The translations under genes and the position numbers were made by a program. Under the pieces are notes generated by a model. That model saw only the letters and a list, made by a program, of their open reading frames with translations, was not told the DNA's origin and did no database searches. A DNA stretch of 64,000 bases from Dactylis glomerata (Eukaryota > Streptophyta > Magnoliopsida > Poales > Poaceae), in the NCBI GenBank assembly GCA_007115705.1, contig QXEO01002115.1, positions 5,213,281-5,277,280 of the forward strand. Direction: 5' to 3'. This document shows positions 43,530-54,617 of the stretch, piece after piece; position 1 is the first letter of the stretch; each line of letters opens with the position of its first letter.

Positions 43530-43950
43530 ACTACATATAGTGGTATCAATAACTTCGAGTTAGCCTTCTGAACCCAGAACATGAGGCCACAGGTCGGGTT
43601 CTTTGGGTTGAACTCGACGAAATTGTACAAATATTTGTTACTTCTCCGCTCGGGGGCTTCAACCCCTGGGTCGTACGAAAAGAGTCATTATCGCAAGATT
43701 GGAGGTTTTCTTTCATTATAAGGTTGTTTAAACAACCCGATAAATACTGAGAGAACTTTGTTCATAAAAGAACCCGATATTATTCCTACATTTTTTGGTT
43801 CGCAAAGAACCCGATATATGGAAAGCATACCTCAGAACATGACTTGTTCTCATGGTACTAGCAAAAGGCATCGACGCAAAGTACGAATATGCATTACAAA
43901 TATCATTGCAGGAAAGACATTATAAAACGAAATTACATATCCTACTGGAA
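43530..43950. other. spacer between pol and the antisense gene of element B
   Basis: Contains short direct repeats of an AACCCGATA motif (about 43734, 43772, 43808). On the minus strand it would be the 3' untranslated part of the antisense gene; I see no strong poly-A signal. No other feature. Confidence 0.4.
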
Positions 43951-44514
43951 CTAGATTTCAGCTTCATATTTCTTCTGGCACTGGGTGCCATCGTAGATCT
44001 TCACGTCAAACTTCGACGTCCCGATGTGGAAGTCGAAGGCCATGAAGAAGCCTTGATGGATGTCGTGGTCTTCTGCAAATTGCGACCAGCCGCCTCTGAA
44101 GTACTGCTCACCGTTGCCATCATACCACACCTCCACCTCATACGGGATACCACTGCCAGATTGCTCGCGAAGAACAGCTTCTCGCAGTTCGCGCCCATCC
44201 ATAAACTTGGTAAAATTTAGCGGTAGGCGCTGAATCTCACGGCACTTCGCCATGGCAATGCAGAAAAAGGAGAAGACTTGAGGAGAAGCAGCGGGAGCGG
44301 CAGGAGCAGCAGGACCTGGAGCGGCGCCAGTCACCTTGGGCTTGTTCCTGCTACCAGGTGGACGGCCGGGACGACGCTTAGCTAGAGCGTCCGATGAAGT
44401 TCCGGCGGCGGCCAGAGTGGTATTGCTCTTGTTCTTGCTGCCACGCGGGCGACCCCGACCTCGTGGCGCCGCCGGGGATCCAAGGTTCAGACGAGAACCT
44501 TCAGCATCTGCCAT
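43951..44514 (-). CDS. antisense gene of element B: AT-hook plus B3-like DNA-binding protein
   Basis: An uninterrupted 187-residue frame lies opposite to gag-pol, between pol and the 3' LTR. Residues 18-30 (RGRGRPRGSKNK) and 47-60 (RRPGRPPGSRNK) are AT-hook motifs, which bind the minor groove of AT-rich DNA. An Ala/Pro-rich linker follows. Residues 82-185 look like a plant B3 domain: LPLNFTKFMDGRELREAVLR, YEVEVWYDGNGEQYFRGGWS with the conserved GW, FAEDHDIHQGFFMAFDF, and FDVKIYDGTQCQKKYEAE. A nuclear DNA-binding role is likely. TATA box and CACGTG lie upstream. No stop or frameshift is present although pol nearby is damaged. Tat elements are known to carry extra ORFs here. The B3 call is by motif reading only. 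Confidence 0.75.
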   Translation of the reverse strand: MADAEGSRLNLGSPAAPRGRGRPRGSKNKSNTTLAAAGTSSDALAKRRPGRPPGSRNKPKVTGAAPGPAAPAAPAASPQVFSFFCIAMAKCREIQRLPLNFTKFMDGRELREAVLREQSGSGIPYEVEVWYDGNGEQYFRGGWSQFAEDHDIHQGFFMAFDFHIGTSKFDVKIYDGTQCQKKYEAEI

Positions 44515-44610
44515 GAGGGAAAAACCTCGGAAAACCCTAGATGAAGAAAAGAAGACGATGCGGCAGAGGAAGATATCTGATTAGGGTTTTTGCCTTTACA
44601 AGATGGTGCT

Positions 44611-44627
44611 TTATTTATAAGCACGTG
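44611..44627 (-). promoter_or_regulatory. candidate promoter of the antisense gene in B
   Basis: On the minus strand CACGTGC (G-box core, 44622-44627) is followed at once by TTATAAATAA (44611-44620). The TATA box is about 97 bp before the start codon. Spacing and motifs fit a plant polymerase II core promoter independent of the LTR. Confidence 0.6.
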
Positions 44628-44639
44628 TTATTGGGCCCC

Positions 44640-45554
44640 CGTGCTACAGCACAGCCCATAAACATATTTTACAGCAGGAGTTAAATTATGCGTACAGCAG
44701 ACGATAATATCAAAGAAAAACAAGAAAAGGAGACTCTGGTTGCACGATATGAAAACCTCGACTTGGACTCGGGGGCTCGCCAAGTAGTAAGATGTCAGCA
44801 AAAGAAAGAAGAGCTGAACTTTGAGCCTATGCTTGACTACAAGTCGCCAAACATAGCCTCGGGGGCTACTCCCATCGGGAGCGCTGAGCGCGCACCCGAT
44901 AGAGATGAAGGTAATCAATATTGGAGATGCGGAAGGATAAGCATACAACCTTCGACTACATAGTCGACAAAACGAAGAGAGATTACTCCCATCGGGAGCG
45001 AAGTAGATTAATTTAAAATCCAAAATTCTATGGTTTTATCAGTCAAAAATTTGGCTGCGAATATGAGATTCTCGAGTTGCGTTATCGCAACGAAATTCGA
45101 ATGCCGCGACTTGTCGCGAAGGTAAGACCCCAGGATCCGTCATGTGTGGCCTGGTATACGCACATGGATGCGCTCTGCTGGTATGTATCCGTGTCTACGA
45201 CGCGAAGAAAATCCTGGTGGACGCACTGGGTACCCTGAGAACCACTGGGATTCATTTTTTGTAAGTCCTAAATGAGGCAAAAGAGTGAGTTTGACCGGTA
45301 TCCCGAATTCAAGTCCAAGGGGATTGAATTTGAAGTAGGTGACAAGTATCTGTTCCGGCAGTTAACTGACCTCTTGATCCGTCAGAGTTGTCAGGCTTGA
45401 TCATCAAAACCCCTTGCGAGAAGAATATTATCATGAAATATAAGTCGAAAGACCAAGTTGAAGATTTGAAGATATGAAGAATTGATCAAGTCAAAGATTT
45501 GAAGATTAGAGATTCAACCTGAATCTGCAATTCTGGTAGAATCTCAGGGGCTAC
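44640..45554 (+). mobile_element. 3' non-coding part of element B
   Basis: No long frame. It shares blocks with E (53373-54360, reverse), including GTAAGACCCCAGGATCCGTC and CTGGTATACGCACATGGATG. Two copies of the dyad ACTCCCATCGGGAGCG (about 44868 and 44985) also occur twice in E. It ends in the purine tract CTCAGGGGCTAC. Confidence 0.8.
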
Positions 45555-45889
45555 TGACAAGGGTATAGCTAATAGAGCCCGTTAGTTGAGTACCCCTGAG
45601 GCCCGTTGTGCTAGGCCCAATTGTAATGATAGTCGAATACGAGTTATTACCGTATGTCGATATTTGTAATCTGTATCGGACCCTACCCGATCCTCGAGAC
45701 CTGGCCACCTATATATAGGGGCCAGGAGGGGACAGTGTAGGGCAGATTGAAAGCAAGCCAGGTTGAACACCCAAGTTTACTTTCGATACGCACCTATTTC
45801 AACGAACTTTACCTTCGAGTTCATCCGACGCCCTATCTCCCCGATCCTAAGTCCTTCATCTAGGACATTTGTCGAGCTAACCCTCGTCA
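45555..45889 (+). repeat. 3' LTR of element B
   Basis: 335 bp, same ends as the 5' LTR, followed by ATGGG (45890-45894). Confidence 0.95.
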
Positions 45890-47193
45890 ATGGGCATGCT
45901 ATAAATTTCCACCATGAATTATGCATGGCTTAGATTGGCGGCCCAGGAGTTTCTCTAACACATATAAAAACTCCATGATCCTGCAAGATTCCCAACTTGT
46001 TTCACATCGCGAGTATCCATAAACAAAAGATCATGATATCAACTCAAATAAGAAGTGCAATATTGAAAGCTTACCCCATGACGGCATGGTTTGGCTAATT
46101 TCTAACTTACAACTTGCAAGCATAACAACTCAACATAAGAGAGCCACAATGTCAAATGTTTAAGAACGAGAAAAGTAAAGTGTGCCATCAGGTTTGTGAG
46201 AGCTTTACTGACCAATTTTCGCATAACAACAAAAAGAGTTTAATTTGAAGTATAGATAAAAGCAAGTCAAATGTACTTTGGAATAGCAAATTGCTAATTG
46301 GTATGTATGGTGGACATATTGGAATAACTTGGTTTTTGGGAGTTGGATGCACGAGTAGAGCTCATACTCAGTACAAAATGAGGGCTAGCAAAAGATTGGA
46401 AGCGACCATCTAAGAGAGCAATAACGGCCATAATCATGCATAGCGACAAAACATCATTAAGAGAAGCATAAGATGGCATCAAAAGTCAAAAACTAAATGA
46501 TCATAGAGGCTTATGGCGACTTTGTATGAGTCAAACATGTTGTAAGCATGCGCCAAGTCAACCCAAATAAAGCATCAAGGAGAAAACCAAATTAATGCTT
46601 CCAAATAATAAAAACAACGCATGATTTTTTCAAAGGCTCATTAAGCAATCTCAGTCATTTGAGACAAGTCATGCTATAGCAAAACCACTAAGAATACTAT
46701 CAAAACTATATCAAGCACGACATGCAAAAGTCTAAGCCGCAGTCTAAACAAGCTCCTTTTTGTACCACTTTTTTGCATGAAACTTTTTCTCTTTTCCAAC
46801 AACATTCGAACCTTTTTGAAACAACTCTTTTGATGAAAACCAACATGGACCAGAGGTCAAAATACACCTTGATAGAAAGATAAAACAAGATCTGAACAAA
46901 AATCAAGGCGAAAAATGAAAGATAAACGCAGTTCTAGAAAAAAAGAAAGAGAACACTCGTTGAACGATAGGAGTAAAAAACGGAGTGTTCTTGGCAAACG
47001 AAAAGTAAGGCCACTTCTCCAAAAGAAATTTGTTGGGGTACAACCATTTATTGCAGCAAACAAAACTAAACAAAACTAAAAACTAAAGTAAAGATGCTCC
47101 AAGAAAAATGCATAGTGCATGAAGCAATAAAAATATAGTGTGCTGAAAGGTGACCTGATTTTTGCCGATGAAGAAGCGGTGCCTCGGGGGCAT
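45890..47193 (-). mobile_element. interior of element C, right of element B
   Basis: Resumes C after B with the duplicated ATGGG and matches X 1-1030 in reverse. The conserved GGTTTTTGGGAGTTGGATGC block is at 46310-46375. It is cut at 47193 by the LTR of H; GGCAT at 47189-47193 is the expected left target-site copy. In A the same place continues GGCATCCCCAAGC. The pol part of C would lie beyond H and outside the window. Confidence 0.88.
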
Positions 47194-48703
47194 TGATGAC
47201 CCACAATTATAGGGGGTGTATCGTAGTACTTTCGATAAATAAGTGTGTCGAACCCAACGAGGAGCAGAAGGTGTTGATGAGCGGTTTTGATCAAGGAATC
47301 ACTGTAAATACTAGCAAACAGGTTTTCAGGGGTATTTGGTAATACGAGTAAATAAAGTGCGAGTAAATAAAAGACAGTAGTAACAATTGCAGCAAGTGGC
47401 CCAATCCTTTCTTCAGCAAAGGACAAGCCAGTTGTGTACTTATAATAACCAAACGTTCTCGAGGACACACGGGAGTTTCTGTCAAGAGCTTTCGCTTCAT
47501 AAAGCCAATAGTCTTTATTGGTTTGATAGGTGTTATGGGGGTGAACCTGTGCTAGCGCACTACCCTTACTAGGATAAATACACACTTGTGATTATACCCC
47601 TTGCAAGCATCCGCAAATACAAGAAAGTAATTAAGATAAATCTAACCACAGCCTTAAACTCTAAGATCCTACGCTCCCTGGTGCAATGGTTTTCCAACGG
47701 AGGTTTAGGTTTCTGTCACTCCAGCAACCCCACAATCGGTAGCCAAATACACAATGCATCTCACTAGGCCCATAAACGGTGAAGTATCATGTAGTCGACG
47801 TTCACATGACACCACTAGTGAAATAGCACCACAACAATATCAAACCATTAAATATTTCTCAACAATAATTCACTACTAACATCTTGACTTCTCCCATGTC
47901 CTCAAGAACTAAACGAAATACTCACAAGACATCATATGGATCATGATCAGAGGTGAAATAATGGTAAATAACGATCTGAACATAAACCTTAATTCAATGG
48001 TTCCACTCAATAGCATCAACTACAAGAGTAATCAACACCGGGAAAGTTTCCCCTATGAATATAACAAGATCCAACTCAAGATGTTACAGCGGGATGGCGT
48101 GGTGATGGTGAAGATGAAGGTGCTGGTGATGGGGATGATGATGATGATGATCCCGATGAAGTCCGGTGCGATGGTGATGACGATGGCGACGATCTCCCCT
48201 CTCCGGGAAGGAATTTCCCCGGCAGATTTCTGCCTGCCGGAGAGCTTTTGTCTCTCTGGTGTTTTCCGCCCCGCAGAGGCGGCGGTGTCTAACTCTGAGC
48301 CCCCACCTGACTTAGGTTTTTGGGGACGATGAAGTACGCGCAGGGGCAAGACCAGAAGTGGGCCAGGGCGGCCTCACACAGGGCTGGCGCGGCCAGGGGG
48401 CAGGCCGCGCCACCCTGGCGTGAGGGCCCCTCCTGGCTCCTCTCGACTCCTCCTTCTGGCTTTCTGAGTCTTCTAGGAAAATATAATTTCCTGGTATTTT
48501 TCTGGAATTTTCCTGATCTTCAAAATATGGTCCCTTGATGGTCCTTTTTCCAGCAGAATCCTGACTCCGGCATCAACTCCTCCAAAGATCATCAAACATG
48601 TGAAAACAAAGGAAATAACATAAGTATCAACTCTAAATATGAAATATATCAATGAATAACAGTAAATTATGATACAAAATAGTGATGCAAAATGGACGTA
48701 TCA
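47194..48703 (-). repeat. 3' LTR of Athila-like element H
   Basis: On the minus strand it starts TGATACGTCCATTTTGCATC (at 48703) and ends GTGGGTCATCA at 47194: 1,510 bp, same family as the Y LTR. It holds the U3 dyad at about 48368-48430. Confidence 0.92.
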
Positions 48704-50400
48704 ACCCCCCCAAGCTTAGACCTCGCTTGTCCCCAAGCGAAAACTAAACTCGGTAAACATGACCACAGGTTTATGGAGTGAAGTGTCGATAATCAAAATA
48801 CGGACAAGAAGCATCACATTCACCAAGGCACAAATTATAATAGACAGCAACTTCCCTTTATAAGATATAGACTTGCAATGGGTAAAAGGGAATCACATGT
48901 AAAGATGCACAAGGTAAACTATAATTGGCAATGGCAAACCTTAGTTCTTGGTCAAATAACGATGAACAAGCTATTCTTTCTTTTAAACGGAGCCTTTTAA
49001 AACAGAGCTAACATAGCAAAGACCATATGCTCAACAAGGTAAACTTTTGCATTCATAGAAAGCTTTCAAAGATATATTCCTTCAGACAAAAGGATTATAC
49101 AAAACAAGGAAGATAGTAAACATGATTAAACGGTTCAACATATGGATGAGTGAAACATAACAACTCAAATGCTTGCTTTAGATAGAGGGAAATAGGTTGA
49201 CTCAACGTAAAAGTAAAAGATAGGCCCTTCGCAGAGGGAAGCAGGGATTAAACATGTGCTAGAGCTTTTCATTTGTAAAACAGAGGTAAAAAGTTATTTT
49301 GAGAGGTGGTTGCTTTTGTCAACGACTAGCAACGGAGTTCTTGATATCTTCCATACTAAACAAGTGAGAGCGGTTCCGGGATGTTTGATTAATTGGCACT
49401 TTGGTGCTCTTTTATAGCTTTGCACTCCTCCCCACCTTTTTCCTTTCTCAAACCATGGCTAACCGATTCCATCGGGTGCCAACCAACTTTCACATACCAT
49501 GGAGGAGTACTCTTTTCTTTTCTTTTCTTTTCTTTTTGAGATTATAATGGTCTGACCAGCTGCCTTGCAAAATTAATGACGAGTAGATGAAGCTGCCTAG
49601 TCGAGGGGTACTCAATTTAGTATGGAAGATAACAAACCCATCCACTACGTCCTCATGAGCTAAAAACAGTGGCACAAAATGAGAAGTGTTTGAAGGTTTT
49701 TGAAAGGTAGCACATGAAAATTTACTTGGAATGGCTTGAAATACCATGCATAGGAATTTATAGTGGACTCTTTGGAAGTGACTTGGATTTTGGGAATTGG
49801 ATGCACGAGAAGTATTTCCTCTCAGTACAGGTTTTTGGCTAGCAACGCTGGGTAGCAAGCATAAGAGTTGCATGTAACAAACAAACATACATATAATAAG
49901 AACAATCATGCAAATTCCCTTGAAGGTACAACGATTTTGACTTTAGGAATAACAATGCTTATAAGCCAAACATAAGGAAAACTGAAGTGATGTAACTACA
50001 AGCACTTCTTTATTCTTTTCTACTCAAACCTCAAGGTAAAGTTGCTACTGACCAAGCTAGGTTTGCCAAAACCAACTAAATTTACTCATGCTCCCAAAGT
50101 GATACCAATACCAATCAACAAGACTAGTCATACAAGAGAGATTGCAGACTAACATAAAGTGCGCGAAAAGTAAACGATAAAACTTCTCATTAATATTTTA
50201 TTACCGCAACTCACACCAAGGGATACATAGATAACCAACTAAGGAGGATACTTCCAAACTGAAAACTATTCCATAAGATAACTTCTCTATTCATGATATG
50301 ACACTACTTGAAAAGTAAATGAGCAAAAGGTAATGATGTGATACCGCGGCACTCCCCCAAGCTTGAAACAAGCCAAAGGGATGCCTATACCAATGACAAA
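48704..50400 (-). mobile_element. 3' non-coding part of element H
   Basis: Homologous to Y 4984-6676. It carries the polypurine tract (48704-48717), the conserved block (49198-49245), the micro-ORF (49319-49354), the TATAAAAG box (49406-49420), the TGGATGCACGAG block (49765-49815) and the polypurine-like AAGCTTGGGGGAGTGCC (about 50345-50361). Confidence 0.85.
49319..49354 (-). CDS. conserved 11-codon micro-ORF of element H
   Basis: Reads MEDIKNSVASR and a stop; Y has MEDGKNSIASR. It lies about 55 bp downstream of a conserved TATAAAAG. The peptide similarity may be a by-product of conserved nucleotide sequence. Confidence 0.3.
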   Translation of the reverse strand: MEDIKNSVASR

Positions 50401-50934
50401 TCACTCCTTGGGCGGTGGTGGTGGATAATCTTTGATAAGCTTCTCAATCAAATCTTTCAGATCATCAATCTTGTACTCGAGGTTACGAATCATCTCAGAA
50501 TTGTGCTCAACACGGTTCATGAACCTATCAGCAAGAGAATCCCAGCTCTTGGAATTATTTCCCCATCCTTCTTCACTCTTGGCGCTTTCTATCCCTGCAT
50601 TGTTAGAACGATCTATATCCCAGCCAGAGGGTAATCGTGATTTGGGCACCTTTTGAAACTGACGTTCATGAATTAGAGTATGGAAAGGATTTTGGCTTGG
50701 TGGAGATGTCCGTGGAGCTAAGGTGTGACGCGGCACACCCCCTCCGGTCCTTATGCGAGCACTCTTCTTGAACTTGTCATGATCTGTCACCACCCCTATG
50801 CTGGCAACCATGGTGTTTGGCCTTGAACTTTGATCTTCCTCCTCGTCTTCACTTTCAACCTCTTCTTTCAGCCGGAAGTCCTTGGTGTCATCTTCCGGAG
50901 GTGTCTTCTCCTTGTCATCGCTTGAAGAGGCCAT
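50401..50934 (-). CDS. small post-integrase ORF of element H, function unknown
   Basis: 177 residues starting MASSSDDKEK (the longer open frame starts in promoter sequence). An acidic run SEDEEEDQSS is followed by a basic middle part and a C-terminal heptad region (MIRNLEYKIDDLKDLIEKLI) ending PPPPPKE. The counterpart in Y shares the start, the heptad end and the Pro-Lys-Glu tail but hardly the middle. The U3-like dyad and a TATA-like TATTTAA lie upstream (about 51010-51160). I see no membrane segment. Confidence 0.55.
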   Translation of the reverse strand: MASSSDDKEKTPPEDDTKDFRLKEEVESEDEEEDQSSRPNTMVASIGVVTDHDKFKKSARIRTGGGVPRHTLAPRTSPPSQNPFHTLIHERQFQKVPKSRLPSGWDIDRSNNAGIESAKSEEGWGNNSKSWDSLADRFMNRVEHNSEMIRNLEYKIDDLKDLIEKLIKDYPPPPPKE

Positions 50935-51009
50935 GGCGCCCCCAAGCTTAAGATCAACTCCTGGCAGAAACAGCTCGAAACAAAACACAACGAGAAAACG
51001 ATATACAGA

Positions 51010-51160
51010 CCTCGGGGACTCCGGGGGGTTAAATAGGCGAAAATTATACATCGAAACGAAATCACAGGAGGAAACCGGGACGGAAACGAGTTCCGGGGTG
51101 CTCTCACACCTAGGTGGCGCGGCCAGGGGTGGGCCCGCGCCACCTGTGTGTGAGAGGCAC
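51010..51160 (-). promoter_or_regulatory. internal U3-like promoter of element H
   Basis: On the minus strand: CTCACACACAGGTGGCGCGG and GGTGGGCCC..GCGCCACCTAGGTGTGAG form the dyad, followed by CGCCTATTTAACCCCCCGGA as TATA region. The order matches Y 4398-4530 and the LTR U3 regions. The 3' ORF start is about 95 bp further on. Confidence 0.55.
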
Positions 51161-51272
51161 ACAGACTCTTTTTCCTTCCTGTTTTTGTCTCGTGATTTTT
51201 AATATTTAGTAAAAACAGCAAAAATATTAACGGAAGAACTTTTTGCGAAACTTCTCTAACTAGAACTGTTAC

Positions 51273-52724
51273 CTATTTGAAAACGAGCTCTGCAGGTACC
51301 TGCAATTTGTCTTGGATGAATTCTTTCGGAGAAATTGTTTCAATAACATCAACATCTTCATTATAAGAATCTCTAGAAATATAATGTTTGAGTCTTTGCC
51401 CATTCACCACTTGTGTAGAGTCATCTTTCAATGAAGTGATCTTAATAGCACCTGAGCGGTACACTTCCACAATAACATATGGTCCTTCCCATTTAGAGAG
51501 TAATTTTCCTGCAAAAAATCTGAGACGAGACCTATACAAAAGAACTTTCTCACCAACATGAAACTCTCTCTTAAGAATTCTCTTATCATGCCATTGCTTG
51601 ACTTTCTCTTTAAAAAGCCTGGCATTCTCATACGCTTCGTTTCTCCACTCATCTAGAGAACTCAAATCTAATAACCTTTTCTTACCAGCTAGTTTAAAAT
51701 CTCTATTAAGCTCTCTCACTGCCCAAAAAGCTTTGTGTTCTAATTCTAAGGGCAAGTGACACGCTTTTCCGTAAACCATCTTATAAGGAGACATACCCAT
51801 GAGGTTCTTATAAGCAGTTCTATAAGCCCATAAAGCATCGTTTAACTTACTAGCCCAGTTTTTCCTAGATCTATTGACAGTCTTCTGTAAGATAGACTTG
51901 ATCTCCCTATTTGAAAGCTCTACCTGCCCACTAGTTTGGGGATGATAAGCAGAAGCAATTCTATGATTAACATCGTATTTAGCAAGAGTTTTTCTAAAAC
52001 CACCATGAATAAAATGAGAACCCCCATCAGTCATAAGATATCTAGGCACACCAAACCTAGGAAAAATAACATCCTTAAGCATTTTTAACGAGGTCTCACC
52101 ATCGGCACTCTTTGTAGGTATGGCTTCTACCCATTTAGTAACATAATCTACAGCAACAAGTATATGGGTATAGCCTTTTGAAGGAGGAAAAGGACCCATA
52201 AAGTCAAATCCCCAACAATCAAACGGTTCAATAACAAGAGTGTAACTCATAGGCATTTCATTGCGTCTAGAAATATTACCAACTCTTTGACATTCATCAC
52301 AAGATAAAACATACCTTCTGGCATCTTTAAAGAGAGTTGGCCAATAAAAACCTGATTGTAGAACCTTCTGTGCGGTTCTATCTCCAGCATGATGCCCTCC
52401 ATAGGCGCTGCTATGGCATTTTCTTAATATCTCTTGTTGCTCATATTCCGGTACGCATCTTCTCATAATACCATCAAATCCTTCTTTATATAAATGTGGG
52501 TCATCCCAAAAGTAATGCCTCAAATCATAAAAGAATTTTCTTCTTTGCTGAGCTGTAAAGGTCGGAGGCAAATACTTGGAAACAATAAAGTTAGCATAAT
52601 CAGCATACCAAGGAAGGTCTCGCGAAGTTACATTTATTGCAGCCAACTGTTCATTTGGAAAACTATCGTTAACAGGAATAGGATCAAAGGAAATGTTTTC
52701 CAATCTAGACAAGTTGTCAGCCAC
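51273..52724 (-). CDS. integrase of element H, intact domain
   Basis: The 483-codon frame contains the complete integrase: zinc-binding HSSAYGGHHAGDRTAQ...CDECQR, catalytic Asp in WGFDFMGPFPPSKG, Asp in LMTDGGSHF, Glu in SGQVELSNREIK, and the C-terminal HVGEKVLLYRSRLRFFAGKL. It is cut from the upstream RNase H by a frameshift near 52740. Its sequence is nearly the same as the partial integrase of Y, which makes the two copies one family in opposite orientation. The Athila assignment comes from this integrase type, the Asp primer of related elements and the post-integrase ORF. Confidence 0.93.
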   Translation of the reverse strand: MADNLSRLENISFDPIPVNDSFPNEQLAAINVTSRDLPWYADYANFIVSKYLPPTFTAQQRRKFFYDLRHYFWDDPHLYKEGFDGIMRRCVPEYEQQEILRKCHSSAYGGHHAGDRTAQKVLQSGFYWPTLFKDARRYVLSCDECQRVGNISRRNEMPMSYTLVIEPFDCWGFDFMGPFPPSKGYTHILVAVDYVTKWVEAIPTKSADGETSLKMLKDVIFPRFGVPRYLMTDGGSHFIHGGFRKTLAKYDVNHRIASAYHPQTSGQVELSNREIKSILQKTVNRSRKNWASKLNDALWAYRTAYKNLMGMSPYKMVYGKACHLPLELEHKAFWAVRELNRDFKLAGKKRLLDLSSLDEWRNEAYENARLFKEKVKQWHDKRILKREFHVGEKVLLYRSRLRFFAGKLLSKWEGPYVIVEVYRSGAIKITSLKDDSTQVVNGQRLKHYISRDSYNEDVDVIETISPKEFIQDKLQVPAELVFK

Positions 52725-53038
52725 GGGATTTTCAGCACCTTCCTATCTACGATATGCAAATCAAACTCTTGTAAAAGCAACACCCATCTAATAAGCCTAG
52801 GCTTAGCATCCTTCTTAGTCATAAGATATCTAATAGCTACGTGATCAGTATGAATAGTAACTTTAGAATCAACAATGTAAGATCTAAACTTATCACATGC
52901 AAAAACAACAGCAAGAAACTCTTTCTCAGTGATAGCATAATTTTTTTGAGCAGCATCAAGAGTCTTACTAGCATAATGAATAACATTCAACTTATTATCT
53001 ACTCGCTGTCCAAGAACAGCACCAACAGCAAAATCAGT
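52725..53038 (-). pseudogene. RNase H of element H, cut by element E
   Basis: LNVIHYASKTLDAAQKNYAI, EKEFLAVVFACDKF and VTIHTDHVAIRYLM are the Ty3-type RNase H of Athila-like pol. Upstream pol is missing because E is inserted after ...GAVLGQRVDNK-like codons at 53039. TCAGT at 53034-53038 is the expected target-site copy. The frame shifts near 52740 before the integrase. Confidence 0.9.
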
Positions 53039-53372
53039 TGACGAGGGTTAACTCGACAAATGTCCTAGATGAAGGACTTAGGATCGGGGAGATAGGGCGT
53101 CAGATGAACTCGAAGGTAAAGTTAGTCGAAATAGGTGTGTATCGAAAGTAAACTTGGGTGTTCAACCTGGCTTGCTTTCAATCTGCCCTCCACCGTCCCC
53201 TCCTGGCCCCTATATATAGGTGGCCAGGTCTCGAGGATCGGGTAGGGTACGATACAGATTACAATATCGACATACGGTAATAACTCATATTCGACTATCA
53301 TTACAATTGGGCCTAGCTTATCGGGCCTCAGGGGTACTCAACTAACGGGCTCTATTAACTATACCCTTGTCA
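53039..53372 (-). repeat. 3' LTR of Tat-like element E
   Basis: 334 bp; on the minus strand TGACAAGGGTATAG...CCCTCGTCA. About 95 percent identical by eye to the LTRs of B, with the same TATA region CTATATATAG. The 5' LTR is outside the window. Confidence 0.95.
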
Positions 53373-54464
53373 GTAGCCCCTGAGATTCTACCAGAATTAT
53401 AAATTCAGGTTGAATCTCTAATCTTTAAATCTTCGACTTGATCAATTTCTTCGACTTCTTCATATCTTCAAATCTTCGACTTAGTCTTTTATTTTCATGA
53501 TATTCTTTCGCAAGGGGTTTTGATGAGCAAGCCTGACAACTCTAACGGATCAAGAGGTCAGTTAACTGCCGGAACAGATACTTGTCACCTACTTCAAATT
53601 CAATCCCCTTGGACTTGAATTCGGGATACCGGTCAAATCCATTCTTTTGCCGCATTTAGGACTTACAAAGAATGAATCCCAGTGGTTCTCAGGGTACCCA
53701 GTGCGCCCACCAGGATTTTCTTCGCGTCGTAGACACGGATACATACCAGCAGAGCGCATCCATGTGCGTATACCAGGCCACACAGGACGGATCCTGGGGT
53801 CTTACCTTCGTGACAAGTCACGGCATTCGAGTTTCGTTGCGATAACGTAACTCGAGAATCTTATGTCGCAGTCAAATTTTGACTGAAAATATTCGGGTTT
53901 CTACAACCATAAAACTCGCTCCCGATGGGAGTAACACTTCTCCAATCTTCAATGCTTTACCAATTAATATCGTCGGGTGCGCGCTCAGCGCTCCCGATGG
54001 GAGTAGCCCCCGAGGCTATAGTCGAAAAAGGGTTTTTCGAGTATAGGCTCAAGACATAATGTAGCTCGTCATACTTTAACTCGAAACACTTCAACTTCAA
54101 GATTCTTCAACTCAAGATACTTTCAAGAACACCTTGCCGTCGAGTATTAGTCCACTACTTTAATGAAGAGTTCTATTCGACTTTTTTGAAAGTAACAGCC
54201 CCCAAGGCTATAACCAAAAATCCTTCGTAGATGATCCTTTTCATAAATTCAACATTTGTCGGCGCCATCCTTTTACCTTTATATATTTACTTTATCGCGT
54301 CAATGATGACGTAGCTCTTCATCAGTGCGAACCGTTTTATGGGTAACACTGTAACTTCCGTGATTTTGTGACCGTTTTACGGGCTGCACAATTTTTGACC
54401 GTTGGTGGGCTGCCATTTCCGATCTTTGCGCCATGTCTCAGCCCACGATCCTTCTCTCAGAAGA

Positions 54465-54473
54465 TATATAAAT
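54465..54473 (+). promoter_or_regulatory. candidate TATA box of the antisense gene in E
   Basis: TATATAAAT lies about 150 bp before the preferred start codon. The upstream DNA is unrelated to the promoter of the antisense gene in B. Confidence 0.55.
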
Positions 54474-54617
54474 GGCATAGTGGGAATCGTACTGTTTACC
54501 AGCTCGTTGCATCCGTCGCCTCCATTGCCGATCTCCTCTGCCTCTTCCTCTCTTGCGGAGCCCCCAAGCGCACTTTTGTGCTGAATGCGCGTGAAGCATC
54601 TGGCCACCAAGAGCGAT

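Larger units (their letters stand above)
38100..45889 (+). mobile_element. Tat-like LTR retrotransposon B with an antisense gene
   Basis: Complete insertion of 7,790 bp: two 335 bp LTRs, the primer site TTGGCGCCGACCGTGGGGA, a purine tract CTCAGGGGCTAC and exact ATGGG duplications (38095-38099 and 45890-45894). X shows the empty site: its 1025-1050 matches the joined flanks. Coding order is shortened gag, protease, reverse transcriptase, RNase H, a second RNase H and integrase. The second RNase H and an extra gene near the 3' end place it in the Tat lineage. Five differences between the LTRs point to a recent insertion. Confidence 0.95.

Noticed and set aside
50401..50934. Call of the post-integrase ORF as an envelope protein
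   Set aside because: Athila elements may carry env-like genes here, but I see no signal peptide, no transmembrane helix and no cleavage site in either copy.
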